From Bacteroidales bacterium (GTDB taxonomy: Bacteria > Bacteroidota > Bacteroidia > Bacteroidales > UBA932), in contig JAFZFL010000008.1 in NCBI GenBank assembly GCA_017555925.1, forward strand, positions 1 to 17,891: a DNA stretch of 17,891 nt. The letters are read 5' to 3'. The position numbers and the translations under genes are program-made. The notes beneath the pieces are model-generated. The model did not search any database. It saw nothing but the letters and a program-made list of their open reading frames with translations, and had not been told where the DNA came from. Shown here in pieces: positions 1-7,282 of this stretch (its first letter is position 1; each line of letters starts with the position of its first letter).

Positions 1-394
1 ATTCTACAAGGCCGCTTATGCCCTCTGCGACATTGAGGGTATTTGTTAGTATTATAGGGGTTTCAATATTTCCGAGCTCATGCACTTGAGTGCTTCCTGC
101 AAGTTTGCCAAAACCGTTTCCTTCATATATGGCAGCCGGAACCTTATTCTGGAAGATATTTCCCTGGTGTGGAATAATTGCGGTTACACCTGTGCGGACA
201 TCCTCCCCTTCTATTCTGGTAACATGTCATACAGTTACTCCTGGAACATCTGTTATTGCATTGTATTCTCCGGTTTTGAATATACCGGTCTTTATTCCGT
301 AGTCTCTCAACCTCTTTTGCGCATTTGCATCAGATGAGCTTCCAGCAAACAAAAGGGCAGCAATAGTACCTATAATCAAAAAATTTCTTCTCAT
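1..394 (-). pseudogene. DmpA/S58-family peptidase (P1 family), 5' part, interrupted by in-frame TGA
   Basis: Reading leftwards from an ATG at 394-392, the first 55 codons give a signal peptide (MRRNFLIIGTIAALLFAG, then a likely cleavage after DANA) and RLRDYGIKTG...ITDVPGVTV. Then comes TGA at 229-227, and the same frame continues with HVTRIEGEDVRTGVTAI, GNGFGKLAGSTQV and ELGNIETPIILTNT to the window edge. These are N-terminal blocks of the S58 peptidases (D-aminopeptidase DmpA / beta-peptidyl aminopeptidase type), exported or periplasmic enzymes that self-process into two chains. The family has VGHVT-like sequence here, so the TGA replaces a conserved glycine and is one base from GGA. I see no restart codon just after it. 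The autoprocessing serine lies beyond the window. The upstream -7 box (418-425) looks intact, so decay would be recent; a sequencing error is the main alternative. Confidence 0.8.
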
Positions 395-417
395 ATCAAA
401 AAGTTTTATTGTTAGTA

Positions 418-425
418 CAAATATA
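418..425 (-). promoter_or_regulatory. Putative -7 box for the S58 peptidase gene
   Basis: On the minus strand this reads TATATTTG, a perfect match to the Bacteroides -7 consensus TAnnTTTG, 24 bases upstream of the ATG at 394. I see no good -33 TTTG at the expected spacing. It points away from the hflX -7 box at 431-438, with only five bases between them. Confidence 0.45.
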
Positions 426-430
426 GTTTA

Positions 431-438
431 TAATTTTG
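431..438 (+). promoter_or_regulatory. Putative promoter -7 box for hflX
   Basis: TAATTTTG fits TAnnTTTG. Exactly 19 bases upstream is ATTG (408-411), a fair match to the -33 TTTG element. Transcription would begin within about ten bases, leaving a leader of roughly 35-40 bases to the ATG at 483. Confidence 0.5.
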
Positions 439-482
439 ACCCATTAAGAATAGAATTATAAATTTTACATAATTCTATTTGT

Positions 483-1664
483 ATGTTAATTCAGTATCAG
501 ATGGAGAGAGCTATTTTTATATCGGTAATTACTTCAAATTCAACAGAGGAACAGGTTATAGAATACTTGGATGAGTTGGAGTTTCTTGCAGAAACAGCAG
601 GTGTGAAGGGTGAAAGGCGCTTTATGCAGCGTTTGGACAGACCCAATTCCAAAACTTATGTGGGTACAGGCAAATTAGAGGAGATTAAGGCCTATTTAAT
701 AGAGAATGAAATAGATCTTGCAATATTTGATGATGAGTTGTCTCCGTCACAATTAAGGAATCTTGAGAGAGAGTTGAATTGTAGAATATTGGATAGGACC
801 AATTTGATTCTTGATATTTTTGCGCAGCGTGCCAAAACTGCTTATGCTAAAACTCAGGTAGAGTTGGCACAATATCAATATCTGTTACCGCGATTAACCA
901 GGATGTGGACTCACTTGGAGAGACAACGGGGTGGTATTGGTATGAGGGGCCCCGGAGAGAGTCAGATTGAAACAGACCGCCGTATTATTCTTGACAAGAT
1001 CAGCCGTTTGAAAGAGCAGTTGAAAAAAATTGACAAGCAAATGGCTTCTCAGAGAGGAAACAGGGGGAATATGGTCAGAATTTCTTTAGTCGGTTACACT
1101 AATGTTGGAAAGAGTACCTTAATGAATCTTTTGGCAAAGAGCGATGTTTTTGCCGAGAACAAGCTCTTTGCAACCCTTGATACTACAGTAAGAAAAGTGG
1201 TTATTGAGAATGTGCCTTTCCTTTTGAGCGATACGGTAGGTTTTATCAGAAAACTTCCTCATCAGTTGGTTGAGTCATTTAAAAGCACCTTGGATGAGGT
1301 TAGAGAGGCAGATATTCTTATGCATGTTGTAGATATATCTCACCCGAATTTTGAGGAGCAGATAAAGGTTGTAAAACAGACATTACAGGAAATAGGTGCG
1401 GGAGATAAGCCTACATTTATGATCTTCAATAAGATTGACGCTTATAAATATGTTGAGCAGGATGAGTTTTCAATTGAGGAGAAGAAGCCGGAGAATTATT
1501 CACTGGAGGAGCTGAAACATTCATGGATGTATAAGGAGAATACACCGGCAATATTTATTTCTGCCAGAGAGAAGCTCCATATTGACAAATTAAGGAACGA
1601 TCTTTATAAAATGGTTGCTGAAATTCATGCCGGAAGATGGCCATTTGATAATTTCCTTTGGTAA
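483..1664 (+). CDS. hflX: Ribosome-associated GTPase HflX
   Basis: This is a cytoplasmic GTPase that splits or rescues stalled and stressed ribosomes; HflX binds the 50S subunit. The 393-residue protein has the HflX N-terminal domain (about 15-195), including the glycine-rich loop RGGIGMRGPGESQIETDRR. The G domain follows: G1 GYTNVGKS at 204-211, G3 DTVGF, the typical FIRKLPHQLVESFKSTLDE switch region, G4 NKID at 316-319 and G5 SAR. It ends PFDNFLW, in line with Bacteroidota HflX. The ATG at 483 is taken as start; the internal ATG at 501 (MERAIFISVIT) is equally plausible since no Shine-Dalgarno decides. It is a single-gene unit, divergent from the S58 pseudogene and ending 42 bases before a bidirectional terminator. 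Confidence 0.96.
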   Translation: MLIQYQMERAIFISVITSNSTEEQVIEYLDELEFLAETAGVKGERRFMQRLDRPNSKTYVGTGKLEEIKAYLIENEIDLAIFDDELSPSQLRNLERELNCRILDRTNLILDIFAQRAKTAYAKTQVELAQYQYLLPRLTRMWTHLERQRGGIGMRGPGESQIETDRRIILDKISRLKEQLKKIDKQMASQRGNRGNMVRISLVGYTNVGKSTLMNLLAKSDVFAENKLFATLDTTVRKVVIENVPFLLSDTVGFIRKLPHQLVESFKSTLDEVREADILMHVVDISHPNFEEQIKVVKQTLQEIGAGDKPTFMIFNKIDAYKYVEQDEFSIEEKKPENYSLEELKHSWMYKENTPAIFISAREKLHIDKLRNDLYKMVAEIHAGRWPFDNFLW

Positions 1665-1706
1665 AATCTGCCAATAAGCAAGAAGACATTATTCATCATT
1701 ATATGT

Positions 1707-1740
1707 AAAAAAAGAGGCTATCATATGACAGCCTCTTTTT
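1707..1740. terminator. Bidirectional intrinsic terminator between hflX and tonB
   Basis: The stem AGAGGCTATCATA / TATGACAGCCTCT (one mismatch) is flanked by A7 on the left and T5 on the right. It can therefore work in both directions for the convergent hflX (+) and tonB (-) genes. Confidence 0.88.
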
Positions 1741-1756
1741 ATATTTGGTTTGTTCA

Positions 1757-2452
1757 TTATCTCAATTGGAAGATAATAGGGAATGTGTATTTTACACGTA
1801 CTGGTTTGTTTCTTTGTTTACCAGGAGTCCATTTTGGTGAGCTTGAAACGACTCTTACAACCTCTTTATCAAGAGAAGAGTCAACACCTCTAAGAACAGA
1901 AACTTTAGATACTCTACCGTCAGTTTCAATTGTAAACTGAAGTGTTACACGACCTTGTACTCCATTCTCTTTAGCTACCTCAGGATAAACGATGTTCTCA
2001 TATACCCATTTGGTAAAATCATTAGCATCACCACCTCTGAATTTAGGTTTCTCCTCTACGATTGCCATAGGGATCTCCTCTTCTTCCTCAACCTCTTCTT
2101 CAACAGCTTGAGGAACATACTCTTTAATCTCAACGCCAAGACTTGCATCATCCTCTGTTGATAGAAGCAAGTTGTCCTCTACTACCACGTCATCATCAAC
2201 GATGTCAATGAAGTCAGATACAACTGGCTCTTTTGGTGCCTCTGGTGGTGGGGGAGGAGTCTCTGTTGTGATAGGAATAATTTCCTCTTCTGCTACGATT
2301 TCTGTCTCTGCTTGAAGAGTGCTAACCTCTTTTTCAGATGTGCTCCACTCGAATGCCGCATAGGTAATCAAAAGGGCAATGATTAGTCCAATCTCTCTAA
2401 AAAGCAATTTTTTGCCTTCCAAGCTGGCTTTTGGTGATTTCTTAATTTCCAT
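1757..2452 (-). CDS. tonB: Energy transducer TonB
   Basis: TonB spans the periplasm and passes proton-motive-force energy from ExbB/ExbD to outer-membrane TonB-dependent transporters. The 231-residue protein has a cytoplasmic lysine-rich N-terminus (MEIKKSPKASLEGKKLLF). One membrane helix follows at about 20-38 (IGLIIALLITYAAF). Next is a low-complexity acidic/proline linker with TTETPPPPPEAPKEP and long Glu/Asp runs (about 40-135). The C-terminal TonB domain covers about 137-231: KFRGGDANDFTKWVYENIVYP, then EVAKENGVQGRVTLQFTIE and WTPGKQRNKPVRVKYTFPI, ending FQLR. This short architecture with the FRGG...W...YP motif is characteristic of Bacteroidota. No exbB/exbD lies nearby. It shares strand with upstream mdh but the 186-base gap full of inverted repeats suggests its own promoter. 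Confidence 0.93.
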   Translation of the reverse strand: MEIKKSPKASLEGKKLLFREIGLIIALLITYAAFEWSTSEKEVSTLQAETEIVAEEEIIPITTETPPPPPEAPKEPVVSDFIDIVDDDVVVEDNLLLSTEDDASLGVEIKEYVPQAVEEEVEEEEEIPMAIVEEKPKFRGGDANDFTKWVYENIVYPEVAKENGVQGRVTLQFTIETDGRVSKVSVLRGVDSSLDKEVVRVVSSSPKWTPGKQRNKPVRVKYTFPIIFQLR

Positions 2453-2489
2453 ATTTTTAGCGTATTTTCCGTATTTAAGCGAGTGTAAA

Positions 2490-2565
2490 AATAGTAAATT
2501 ATTTATAATCTCACATAAAAAATGTTGATAAACTTTCTATATGAGATTATAAATCTCTTACTATT
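2490..2565. repeat. Long imperfect palindrome upstream of tonB
   Basis: Inner arms ATTTATAATCTCACATA (2501-2517) and TATATGAGATTATAAAT (2538-2554) pair at 16 of 17 positions around a 20-base loop. After three unpaired bases the pairing resumes for 8 bp (AATAGTAA 2490-2497 with TTACTATT 2558-2565). In all 24 of 28 positions pair. It is A/T-rich and lies 38-113 bases upstream of the tonB start. There is no T-tract on either side, so it looks less like an intrinsic terminator than an operator or mRNA leader structure. A weak -7-like TATTTTTA on the minus strand (2493-2486) overlaps its tonB-proximal arm. Confidence 0.75.
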
Positions 2566-2576
2566 AAGAAGTTAAA

Positions 2577-2625
2577 TTTGCCAAAAATCTTTATTTATTG
2601 TTGATAAATCTGCTTTTTGGGCAAA
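2577..2625 (-). terminator. Possible weak terminator / 3' hairpin after mdh
   Basis: TTTGCCAAAAA (2577-2587) pairs with TTTTTGGGCAAA (2614-2625) with one bulged G. It begins 14 bases past the mdh stop on the minus strand. The loop is long (26 bases) and AT-rich and no U-tract follows, so the assignment as terminator is tentative. Confidence 0.3.
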
Positions 2626-2638
2626 AGAAACTCCATTT

Positions 2639-3580
2639 TTAGATAATGTTCATCTCTTTAAGAACGTTATTGGTTTTTCTAACCGCATCAGCGCTCTTAT
2701 TGAACAACTCTTGCTCTTCTGCGTTCAATTTAAGTTTGACAATCTTCTCGCATCCTTTTTTGCCAATCATAACTGGAACACCAATGCAAATATCATCCTG
2801 GCCATATTCGCCCTCAAGAGCCACGCAGCAAGGGAATACTTTCTTCTCATCAAGAATGATTGATTTAACAAGAACTGCTCCTGCAGCACCTGGTGCATAC
2901 CATGCTGAAGTGCCAAGAAGTTTTGTAAGTGTAGCACCTCCAACCATTGTATCTGCAACAACTTGTTGAGCTGCGTTTTTAGATATAAGATCAGTTACAG
3001 GAATACCTCTGTAGTTAGCGAAACGGATAAGAGGAATCATTGTTGTATCACCGTGACCACCAATTACCATACCCTCGATGTCGCTTTGAGGAGCTTTAAG
3101 TGCTTTGCTTAGGTATGTTGTGAAGCGGCTGCTGTCAAGAATACCACCCATACCAATTACTCTGTTCTTAGGAAGACCAGATTTCTTGTATGTCAAATAA
3201 GTCATAGTATCCATTGGGTTAGCAATGATAACTATAATTGCGTTAGGAGAGAATTTCAATACATTCTCAACAACACCATTAACGATACCTGCATTCACAC
3301 CAATCAACTCTTCGCGTGTCATACCGGGTTTTCTTGGAATACCTGAAGTAATTACAACTACATCTGATTTAGCTGTTGCTTTATAGTCGTTTGTAACACC
3401 TGTAATTTTAGTATTGAATTGGTATAGGTTAGCAGTTTGGGTCATATCCAATGCCTTACCCTCTGAAACGCCCTCTTTGATATCCAATAGAACAATCTCT
3501 GAACAGAATTTCATGTGCAACATTGCATTTGCACAAGTCGCGCCTACATTTCCTGCGCCAATAACACTTACTTTTGCCAT
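2639..3580 (-). CDS. mdh: Malate dehydrogenase (LDH-like, NAD-dependent)
   Basis: The enzyme catalyses reversible oxidation of malate to oxaloacetate with NAD+ in the cytoplasm; in Bacteroidota it commonly serves the reductive fumarate/succinate branch. The 313-residue protein starts MAKVSVIGAGNVG, the Rossmann GxGxxG motif at 8-13. The substrate loop GIPRKPGMTREEL supplies the arginines. NPMDTMTYL follows, then the catalytic histidine H176 in GGHGDTTMIP. The acidic residue at the end of strand 2 (LLDI) indicates NAD rather than NADP. Length matches the 310-315-residue LDH-like MDH class, distinct from the E. coli type. It is divergent from ybeY, sharing a compact intergenic region with abutting -7 boxes. 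Confidence 0.96.
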   Translation of the reverse strand: MAKVSVIGAGNVGATCANAMLHMKFCSEIVLLDIKEGVSEGKALDMTQTANLYQFNTKITGVTNDYKATAKSDVVVITSGIPRKPGMTREELIGVNAGIVNGVVENVLKFSPNAIIVIIANPMDTMTYLTYKKSGLPKNRVIGMGGILDSSRFTTYLSKALKAPQSDIEGMVIGGHGDTTMIPLIRFANYRGIPVTDLISKNAAQQVVADTMVGGATLTKLLGTSAWYAPGAAGAVLVKSIILDEKKVFPCCVALEGEYGQDDICIGVPVMIGKKGCEKIVKLKLNAEEQELFNKSADAVRKTNNVLKEMNII

Positions 3581-3639
3581 AGTTATTTTTTTAAATTAAT
3601 TTATTATTAAGTTTTTTTCAGTTTCTATTGATAGAATCA

Positions 3640-3647
3640 TATCTTTG
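3640..3647 (+). promoter_or_regulatory. Putative -7 box of the ybeY-mnmG promoter
   Basis: TATCTTTG matches TAnnTTTG exactly, 57 bases before the ybeY ATG. The -33 region (around 3612-3620) is T-rich but lacks a clean TTTG. It directly abuts the opposing -7 box for mdh. Confidence 0.5.
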
Positions 3648-3655
3648 CAAAGTTA
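3648..3655 (-). promoter_or_regulatory. Putative -7 box of the mdh promoter
   Basis: On the minus strand this reads TAACTTTG, a full TAnnTTTG match, 67 bases upstream of the mdh ATG. It is directly adjacent to the plus-strand box at 3640-3647, giving the palindromic-looking TATCTTTGCAAAGTTA. No clear -33 element is visible. Confidence 0.5.
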
Positions 3656-3704
3656 GTAACTTTTAGTTATTTTGTAACCACTTTGAGATTAAATTACACC
3701 TATA

Positions 3705-4133
3705 ATGATACAATATTTCAACAATAATGTTGCTTTTGATTTCAAATCAAAATTACTTATTAAAAAGTGGATTAAAAATGTGGCTGCTTCTTATGGTAAA
3801 AGATGTGCCGACATCAATATAATTTTTTGTTCAGACCCCGCTCTTCTCGAGATCAACAAGCAATTTTTGGGACACGATTATTATACCGATATAATTACTT
3901 TTGATTATTGTGAGGGCGATAAACTGTCGGGAGAATTATATATAAGTATTGATACTGTTAAAGCCAATGCCCAAGAGTATGAGCAGACTTTTGAGACGGA
4001 GTTGCATAGAGTAATTATTCATGGTATACTTCATCTGATTGGTCTTGACGATCATTCTCCTAAAGATATACAGCAGATGAGGAGGGGAGAGGATGAGGCT
4101 CTTGAGCTGTTAGGTAGAATGTTATCAGACTAA
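3705..4133 (+). CDS. ybeY: Endoribonuclease YbeY (16S rRNA maturation)
   Basis: YbeY is a zinc metallo-endoribonuclease acting in 16S rRNA 3'-end maturation and 70S ribosome quality control. The 142-residue protein matches the family length. The metal-binding signature is HGILHLIGLDDH: H106 and H110 in HxxxH, and a third histidine at H117. The usual form is HGxLHLxGYDH, so there is one extra residue (DDH), as I recall for other Bacteroidota homologues. The upstream TDIITFDY block is the expected conserved strand. It begins the ybeY-mnmG unit, 54 bases ahead of mnmG, so both products act on translation RNAs. The ATG at 3705 is the only suitable start. Confidence 0.95.
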   Translation: MIQYFNNNVAFDFKSKLLIKKWIKNVAASYGKRCADINIIFCSDPALLEINKQFLGHDYYTDIITFDYCEGDKLSGELYISIDTVKANAQEYEQTFETELHRVIIHGILHLIGLDDHSPKDIQQMRRGEDEALELLGRMLSD

Positions 4134-4187
4134 GATTTGTTATTTGACTCACAAAATTTTCTTATTACTTAAAGTTGGTATTCAGAT

Positions 4188-6176
4188 ATGGATAGAGAGT
4201 ATGATGTGATTGTAGTAGGGGCTGGGCATGCAGGTTGTGAGGCGGCGGTTGCGGCTGCGAGGATGGGATCAAAAACCCTTCTTATTACAATGGATATGAA
4301 TAAAATTGCTCAAATGTCGTGTAATCCTGCTATGGGCGGAATAGCCAAAGGTCAGATTGTTAGGGAGATAGATGCTTTAGGGGGATGTTCTGGTCTTGTT
4401 ACTGATGCAAGTACTATTCAATTTAGAATGCTTAACCGTTCTAAAGGGCCGGCCATGTGGAGCCCGAGAGCTCAATGCGATAGAATCTATTTCTCGTTCA
4501 ATTGGCGCTATATAGTTGAAAATACTCCAAACCTTTTTATTTGGCAGGATGTTGTAAACGATGTTCTCGTTGAAAATCAGAAGGTTAGGGGGGTTGTAAC
4601 AATTATGGGTGCAAAATTTGCGTGCAAAAGCCTTATACTTACCGCTGGTACGTTTCTAAATGGCAAATTATTTATAGGAAGAGAGACAACTGAAGGTGGT
4701 AGAGTAGGAGAGTTGTCCTCTTATGGACTAACCGAAAAACTTTTGGCTCTTGGTATAGAGTCAGCGAGAATGAAAACAGGTACGCCTCCAAGGCTTGATG
4801 CTAAGTCTATTGATCTCTCAAAGCTCGAGGTTCAGGAGGGAGATGCTCACCCTTTCAGATTTTCATATTTGAATGTGCCATCTGCGATTCAATCAAAAAC
4901 AGTCACTCAAAGGTGCTGTTATATGGTACATACTAATGAGACTGTTCATAATATTCTTCGCGACGGTTTTAAAGACTCTCCTCTATTCTCTGGAAAAATT
5001 CATGGAGTTGGGCCAAGATATTGTCCAAGTATAGAGGATAAGTTAAGGACTTTTGAGGGCAAGAATACTCATCAGTTATTCCTGGAACCTGAAGGCTGGG
5101 ATACTCACGAGTATTATCTGCAAGGTTTTTCTTCATCGCTTCCTTTGTCAACTCAATTGGATGCATTAAGACATATACCTGGTTTGGAGAGTGTAGAAAT
5201 CTATAGACCTGCCTATGCAGTGGAGTATGATTATTTCCCACCAACACAGTTAAAGCATACATTAGAGTCAAAAGTTATTGAGGGTTTCTATTTTGCCGGA
5301 CAGGTTAATGGCACTACCGGATATGAAGAGGCTGCTGCTCAGGGTTTGATGGCTGGCATTAATGCCACCCTTAAATTACAAGGAAAGGAGCCTTTAATTT
5401 TAAAGAGGGATCAGGCATATATAGGAGTGTTGATTGACGACCTTATTACTAAAGGAGTTGATGAGCCATATAGGATGTTTACCTCAAGGGCAGAGTATAG
5501 AATTTTGCTAAGACAAGATAATGCAGACAGAAGACTTACTGAGATTGGATATAATATAGGTTTGGCTTCTGATGCGAGATTGCGCCTAATGCAAGAGAAG
5601 TATTCTTCCATTGATAATATTACTGATGAGTTTGACAACACGCCTGTACAACCTTCAGATATTAATAACTATCTCGAGTCGGTAAATTCTACCCCTATTC
5701 CAAATAGGAAAAAAATGTCTGAAATATTGGCACGCCCTCAAGTTTTAATATCAGACATGTTAGTAAATGTTCCTCGTGGAACAAATATAAAAGAAGAGGC
5801 TAAACGTATTGAGGATATAATTCCTGCGACCTCTACAATAGAGGGAGGTCTTAAGCTTCCATATAACCCAACTTTGTTGCCTGTAACTCCTGATAGTATC
5901 ACCTATAATTTAAGTGATGAAATTTTAGAAAGCGTGGAAATTGCTATAAAATATAGGGGCTATATAGAACGTGAAAAGAGAATAGCAGATAAAATACTTA
6001 AATTAGAGAATATTACTATTCCAGATAATTTCGATTTCTCTAAAGTGACTTCTCTCTCTATCGAAAGCAGACAGAAATTGATTAAGCATAGGCCTACAAC
6101 AATAGCGCAGGCTTCAAGAATACCAGGCGTTTCTCCTGCGGATATATCGGTTTTATTGATATTTTTCGGAAGATAA
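4188..6176 (+). CDS. mnmG: tRNA uridine-5-carboxymethylaminomethyl modification enzyme MnmG (GidA)
   Basis: This FAD-dependent enzyme, with MnmE, installs cmnm5 or nm5 groups on the wobble uridine (U34) of several tRNAs. The N-terminal FAD Rossmann motif is VGAGHAG at 10-16. [33 protein letters not shown] and [11 protein letters not shown] are signature blocks. The second FAD-contacting region is [21 protein letters not shown], then [20 protein letters not shown]. The C-terminal helical domain ends [16 protein letters not shown]...LLIFFGR. At 662 residues it is about 30 longer than the usual 620-630; the extra length lies at about 545-580 ([20 protein letters not shown] region), just before the C-terminal helical domain. 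The stop codon directly abuts a parS site. A terminator follows at 6202-6246. Confidence 0.97.
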   Translation: MDREYDVIVVGAGHAGCEAAVAAARMGSKTLLITMDMNKIAQMSCNPAMGGIAKGQIVREIDALGGCSGLVTDASTIQFRMLNRSKGPAMWSPRAQCDRIYFSFNWRYIVENTPNLFIWQDVVNDVLVENQKVRGVVTIMGAKFACKSLILTAGTFLNGKLFIGRETTEGGRVGELSSYGLTEKLLALGIESARMKTGTPPRLDAKSIDLSKLEVQEGDAHPFRFSYLNVPSAIQSKTVTQRCCYMVHTNETVHNILRDGFKDSPLFSGKIHGVGPRYCPSIEDKLRTFEGKNTHQLFLEPEGWDTHEYYLQGFSSSLPLSTQLDALRHIPGLESVEIYRPAYAVEYDYFPPTQLKHTLESKVIEGFYFAGQVNGTTGYEEAAAQGLMAGINATLKLQGKEPLILKRDQAYIGVLIDDLITKGVDEPYRMFTSRAEYRILLRQDNADRRLTEIGYNIGLASDARLRLMQEKYSSIDNITDEFDNTPVQPSDINNYLESVNSTPIPNRKKMSEILARPQVLISDMLVNVPRGTNIKEEAKRIEDIIPATSTIEGGLKLPYNPTLLPVTPDSITYNLSDEILESVEIAIKYRGYIEREKRIADKILKLENITIPDNFDFSKVTSLSIESRQKLIKHRPTTIAQASRIPGVSPADISVLLIFFGR

Positions 6177-6192
6177 CGTTCCACGTGGAACA
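6177..6192. other. parS centromere-like site (ParB-binding)
   Basis: CGTTCCACGTGGAACA contains the perfect 14-bp palindrome GTTCCACGTGGAAC and matches the broadly conserved parS consensus TGTTnCACGTGnAACA at 15 of 16 positions; only the first base differs. It starts at the base after the mnmG stop codon. Bacterial parS sites are ParB/CTP loading sites for chromosome segregation and are normally within the origin-proximal part of the chromosome. No parA or parB is in the window. A 14-bp palindrome of this exact core is very unlikely by chance. Confidence 0.85.
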
Positions 6193-6201
6193 GTATAAAT
6201 C

Positions 6202-6246
6202 AAGTGCTACAATTTGTTGAAAAACAATATTGTAGCACTTTTTATT
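6202..6246 (+). terminator. Intrinsic terminator after mnmG
   Basis: A perfect 12-bp stem AAGTGCTACAAT (6202-6213) / ATTGTAGCACTT (6229-6240) is extended inward by TTGTT/AACAA with a one-base bulge. The T-rich tail TTTTTATTT follows. It ends the ybeY-mnmG unit just past the parS site. On the minus strand there is no T-tract. Confidence 0.88.
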
Positions 6247-6312
6247 TAAACTCACAATTCATTGAATAAAGCGCGTGTATAGTTGATGTGTTGGTTTAAG
6301 TGTGTTTTTGGC

Positions 6313-7266
6313 TTATTCCATGGTGAAATTGAAGAAACTCTTTTGGACTATTTCTTTGGAAATTTTTCCGGAAAGCGGCATATAGAGGGCAAATTCTACG
6401 GTTTGAGACTCTGAATTACTGCCAGCCGGCATAAATATGGTTATATTTTCAACTCTTCTTGTTATTTCAAGGTTAATGGTGTGAAGTAATTCATCCGTCG
6501 AATTAAAGTTGTTTTCTTCAACTATGAGGTTGTTGCCGTTGAAGTAGGCTATAATGTACTTTTGGGTCTGAGGATAGAATTTTATCAGGTTCTCTTCTGT
6601 CTTGGCAAGGTGCAGGATACAATCTAAGGTATAAGGTCCCCAGATAAACATGTCTGTGCTCTGTCTGGCCCTTAAATGAAACAACGACTGTCCTGAAAGA
6701 TGGGTTTGTGACGAATCTTCACTTCTCTTCTTCTCCTCAGCTATAATTTTATTTTTATTTAAATCAAGTGTTGGAGATGGCTGGTTTATCCTTATTACTC
6801 TCTCGCTTCTGTAGAGTGATTGTGTAAATCCTTGTGCTTTATAGAAGGGGAATAGTGATTCTTCTGCCGGACGTGTTATTATAAAATCTTCGCAACCTGC
6901 CGTATAATAATCTTTGATTTGTTCTACCAATACCCTGCTCAAACCTCTGCCTCGTGCCTCCTCAATTGTGGCTACGCCATAGAGGTATCGTCCATGATAG
7001 GTTTCGGAAGAGGTATAATTCTCATCTCTATGAAACAACGCCATTGGAATTGCAAAAGCTACAGATGCTATTTTCTCATCAATTACGAAAACAAAAGCAT
7101 CAAGAACGCGGTAGAGGTATTTAAATATTATATCCAGATAATCTTCTTTAGGCGTAAAGATATTGCGCCATATCTCCCTAATGGCGCATATATCGTTCTC
7201 ATTGGCCAGTCTGATATGTTCCCGACAACTTATATTTTTTAAAATTTTATCTGCTGCCATCTGCAT
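6313..7266 (-). CDS. GNAT-family N-acetyltransferase with extra C-terminal domain
   Basis: The N-terminal half (about 18-160) is a GNAT fold: IRLANENDICAIREIWRNIF, then LYGVATIEEARGRGLSRVL, which carries the R/Q-x-x-G-x-G/A acetyl-CoA pyrophosphate loop as RGRGLS. ESLFPFYKAQGFTQSLYRSE is the usual FYxxxGF block. A polar linker (NKNKIIAEEKKRSEDSSQ) leads to a second domain of about 120 residues that I do not recognise; the layout resembles two-domain Eis-like or uncharacterised Bacteroidota GNATs. The substrate is unknown. I prefer the ATG at 7266 (MQMAADK, 317 residues), 16 bases past the stop of the threonine aldolase gene and preceded by AGAGAG. The frame stays open to an ATG at 7323, but that would overlap the aldolase by 41 bases and add no GNAT sequence. 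Likely co-transcribed with the aldolase. Confidence 0.88.
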   Translation of the reverse strand: MQMAADKILKNISCREHIRLANENDICAIREIWRNIFTPKEDYLDIIFKYLYRVLDAFVFVIDEKIASVAFAIPMALFHRDENYTSSETYHGRYLYGVATIEEARGRGLSRVLVEQIKDYYTAGCEDFIITRPAEESLFPFYKAQGFTQSLYRSERVIRINQPSPTLDLNKNKIIAEEKKRSEDSSQTHLSGQSLFHLRARQSTDMFIWGPYTLDCILHLAKTEENLIKFYPQTQKYIIAYFNGNNLIVEENNFNSTDELLHTINLEITRRVENITIFMPAGSNSESQTVEFALYMPLSGKISKEIVQKSFFNFTME

Positions 7267-7282
7267 TTGATACTCTCTGATT

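Noticed and set aside
227..229. TGA in the S58 gene as selenocysteine or as a reassigned UGA codon
   Set aside because: The family has glycine here, not a redox residue; I saw no convincing downstream SECIS-like stem; katA uses TGA as its natural stop at the expected family length; and no other gene has an internal TGA.
6177..6312. The parS region as oriC
   Set aside because: No cluster of DnaA boxes (TTATCCACA-like) or DNA-unwinding repeats is visible and the region is only about 135 bases.
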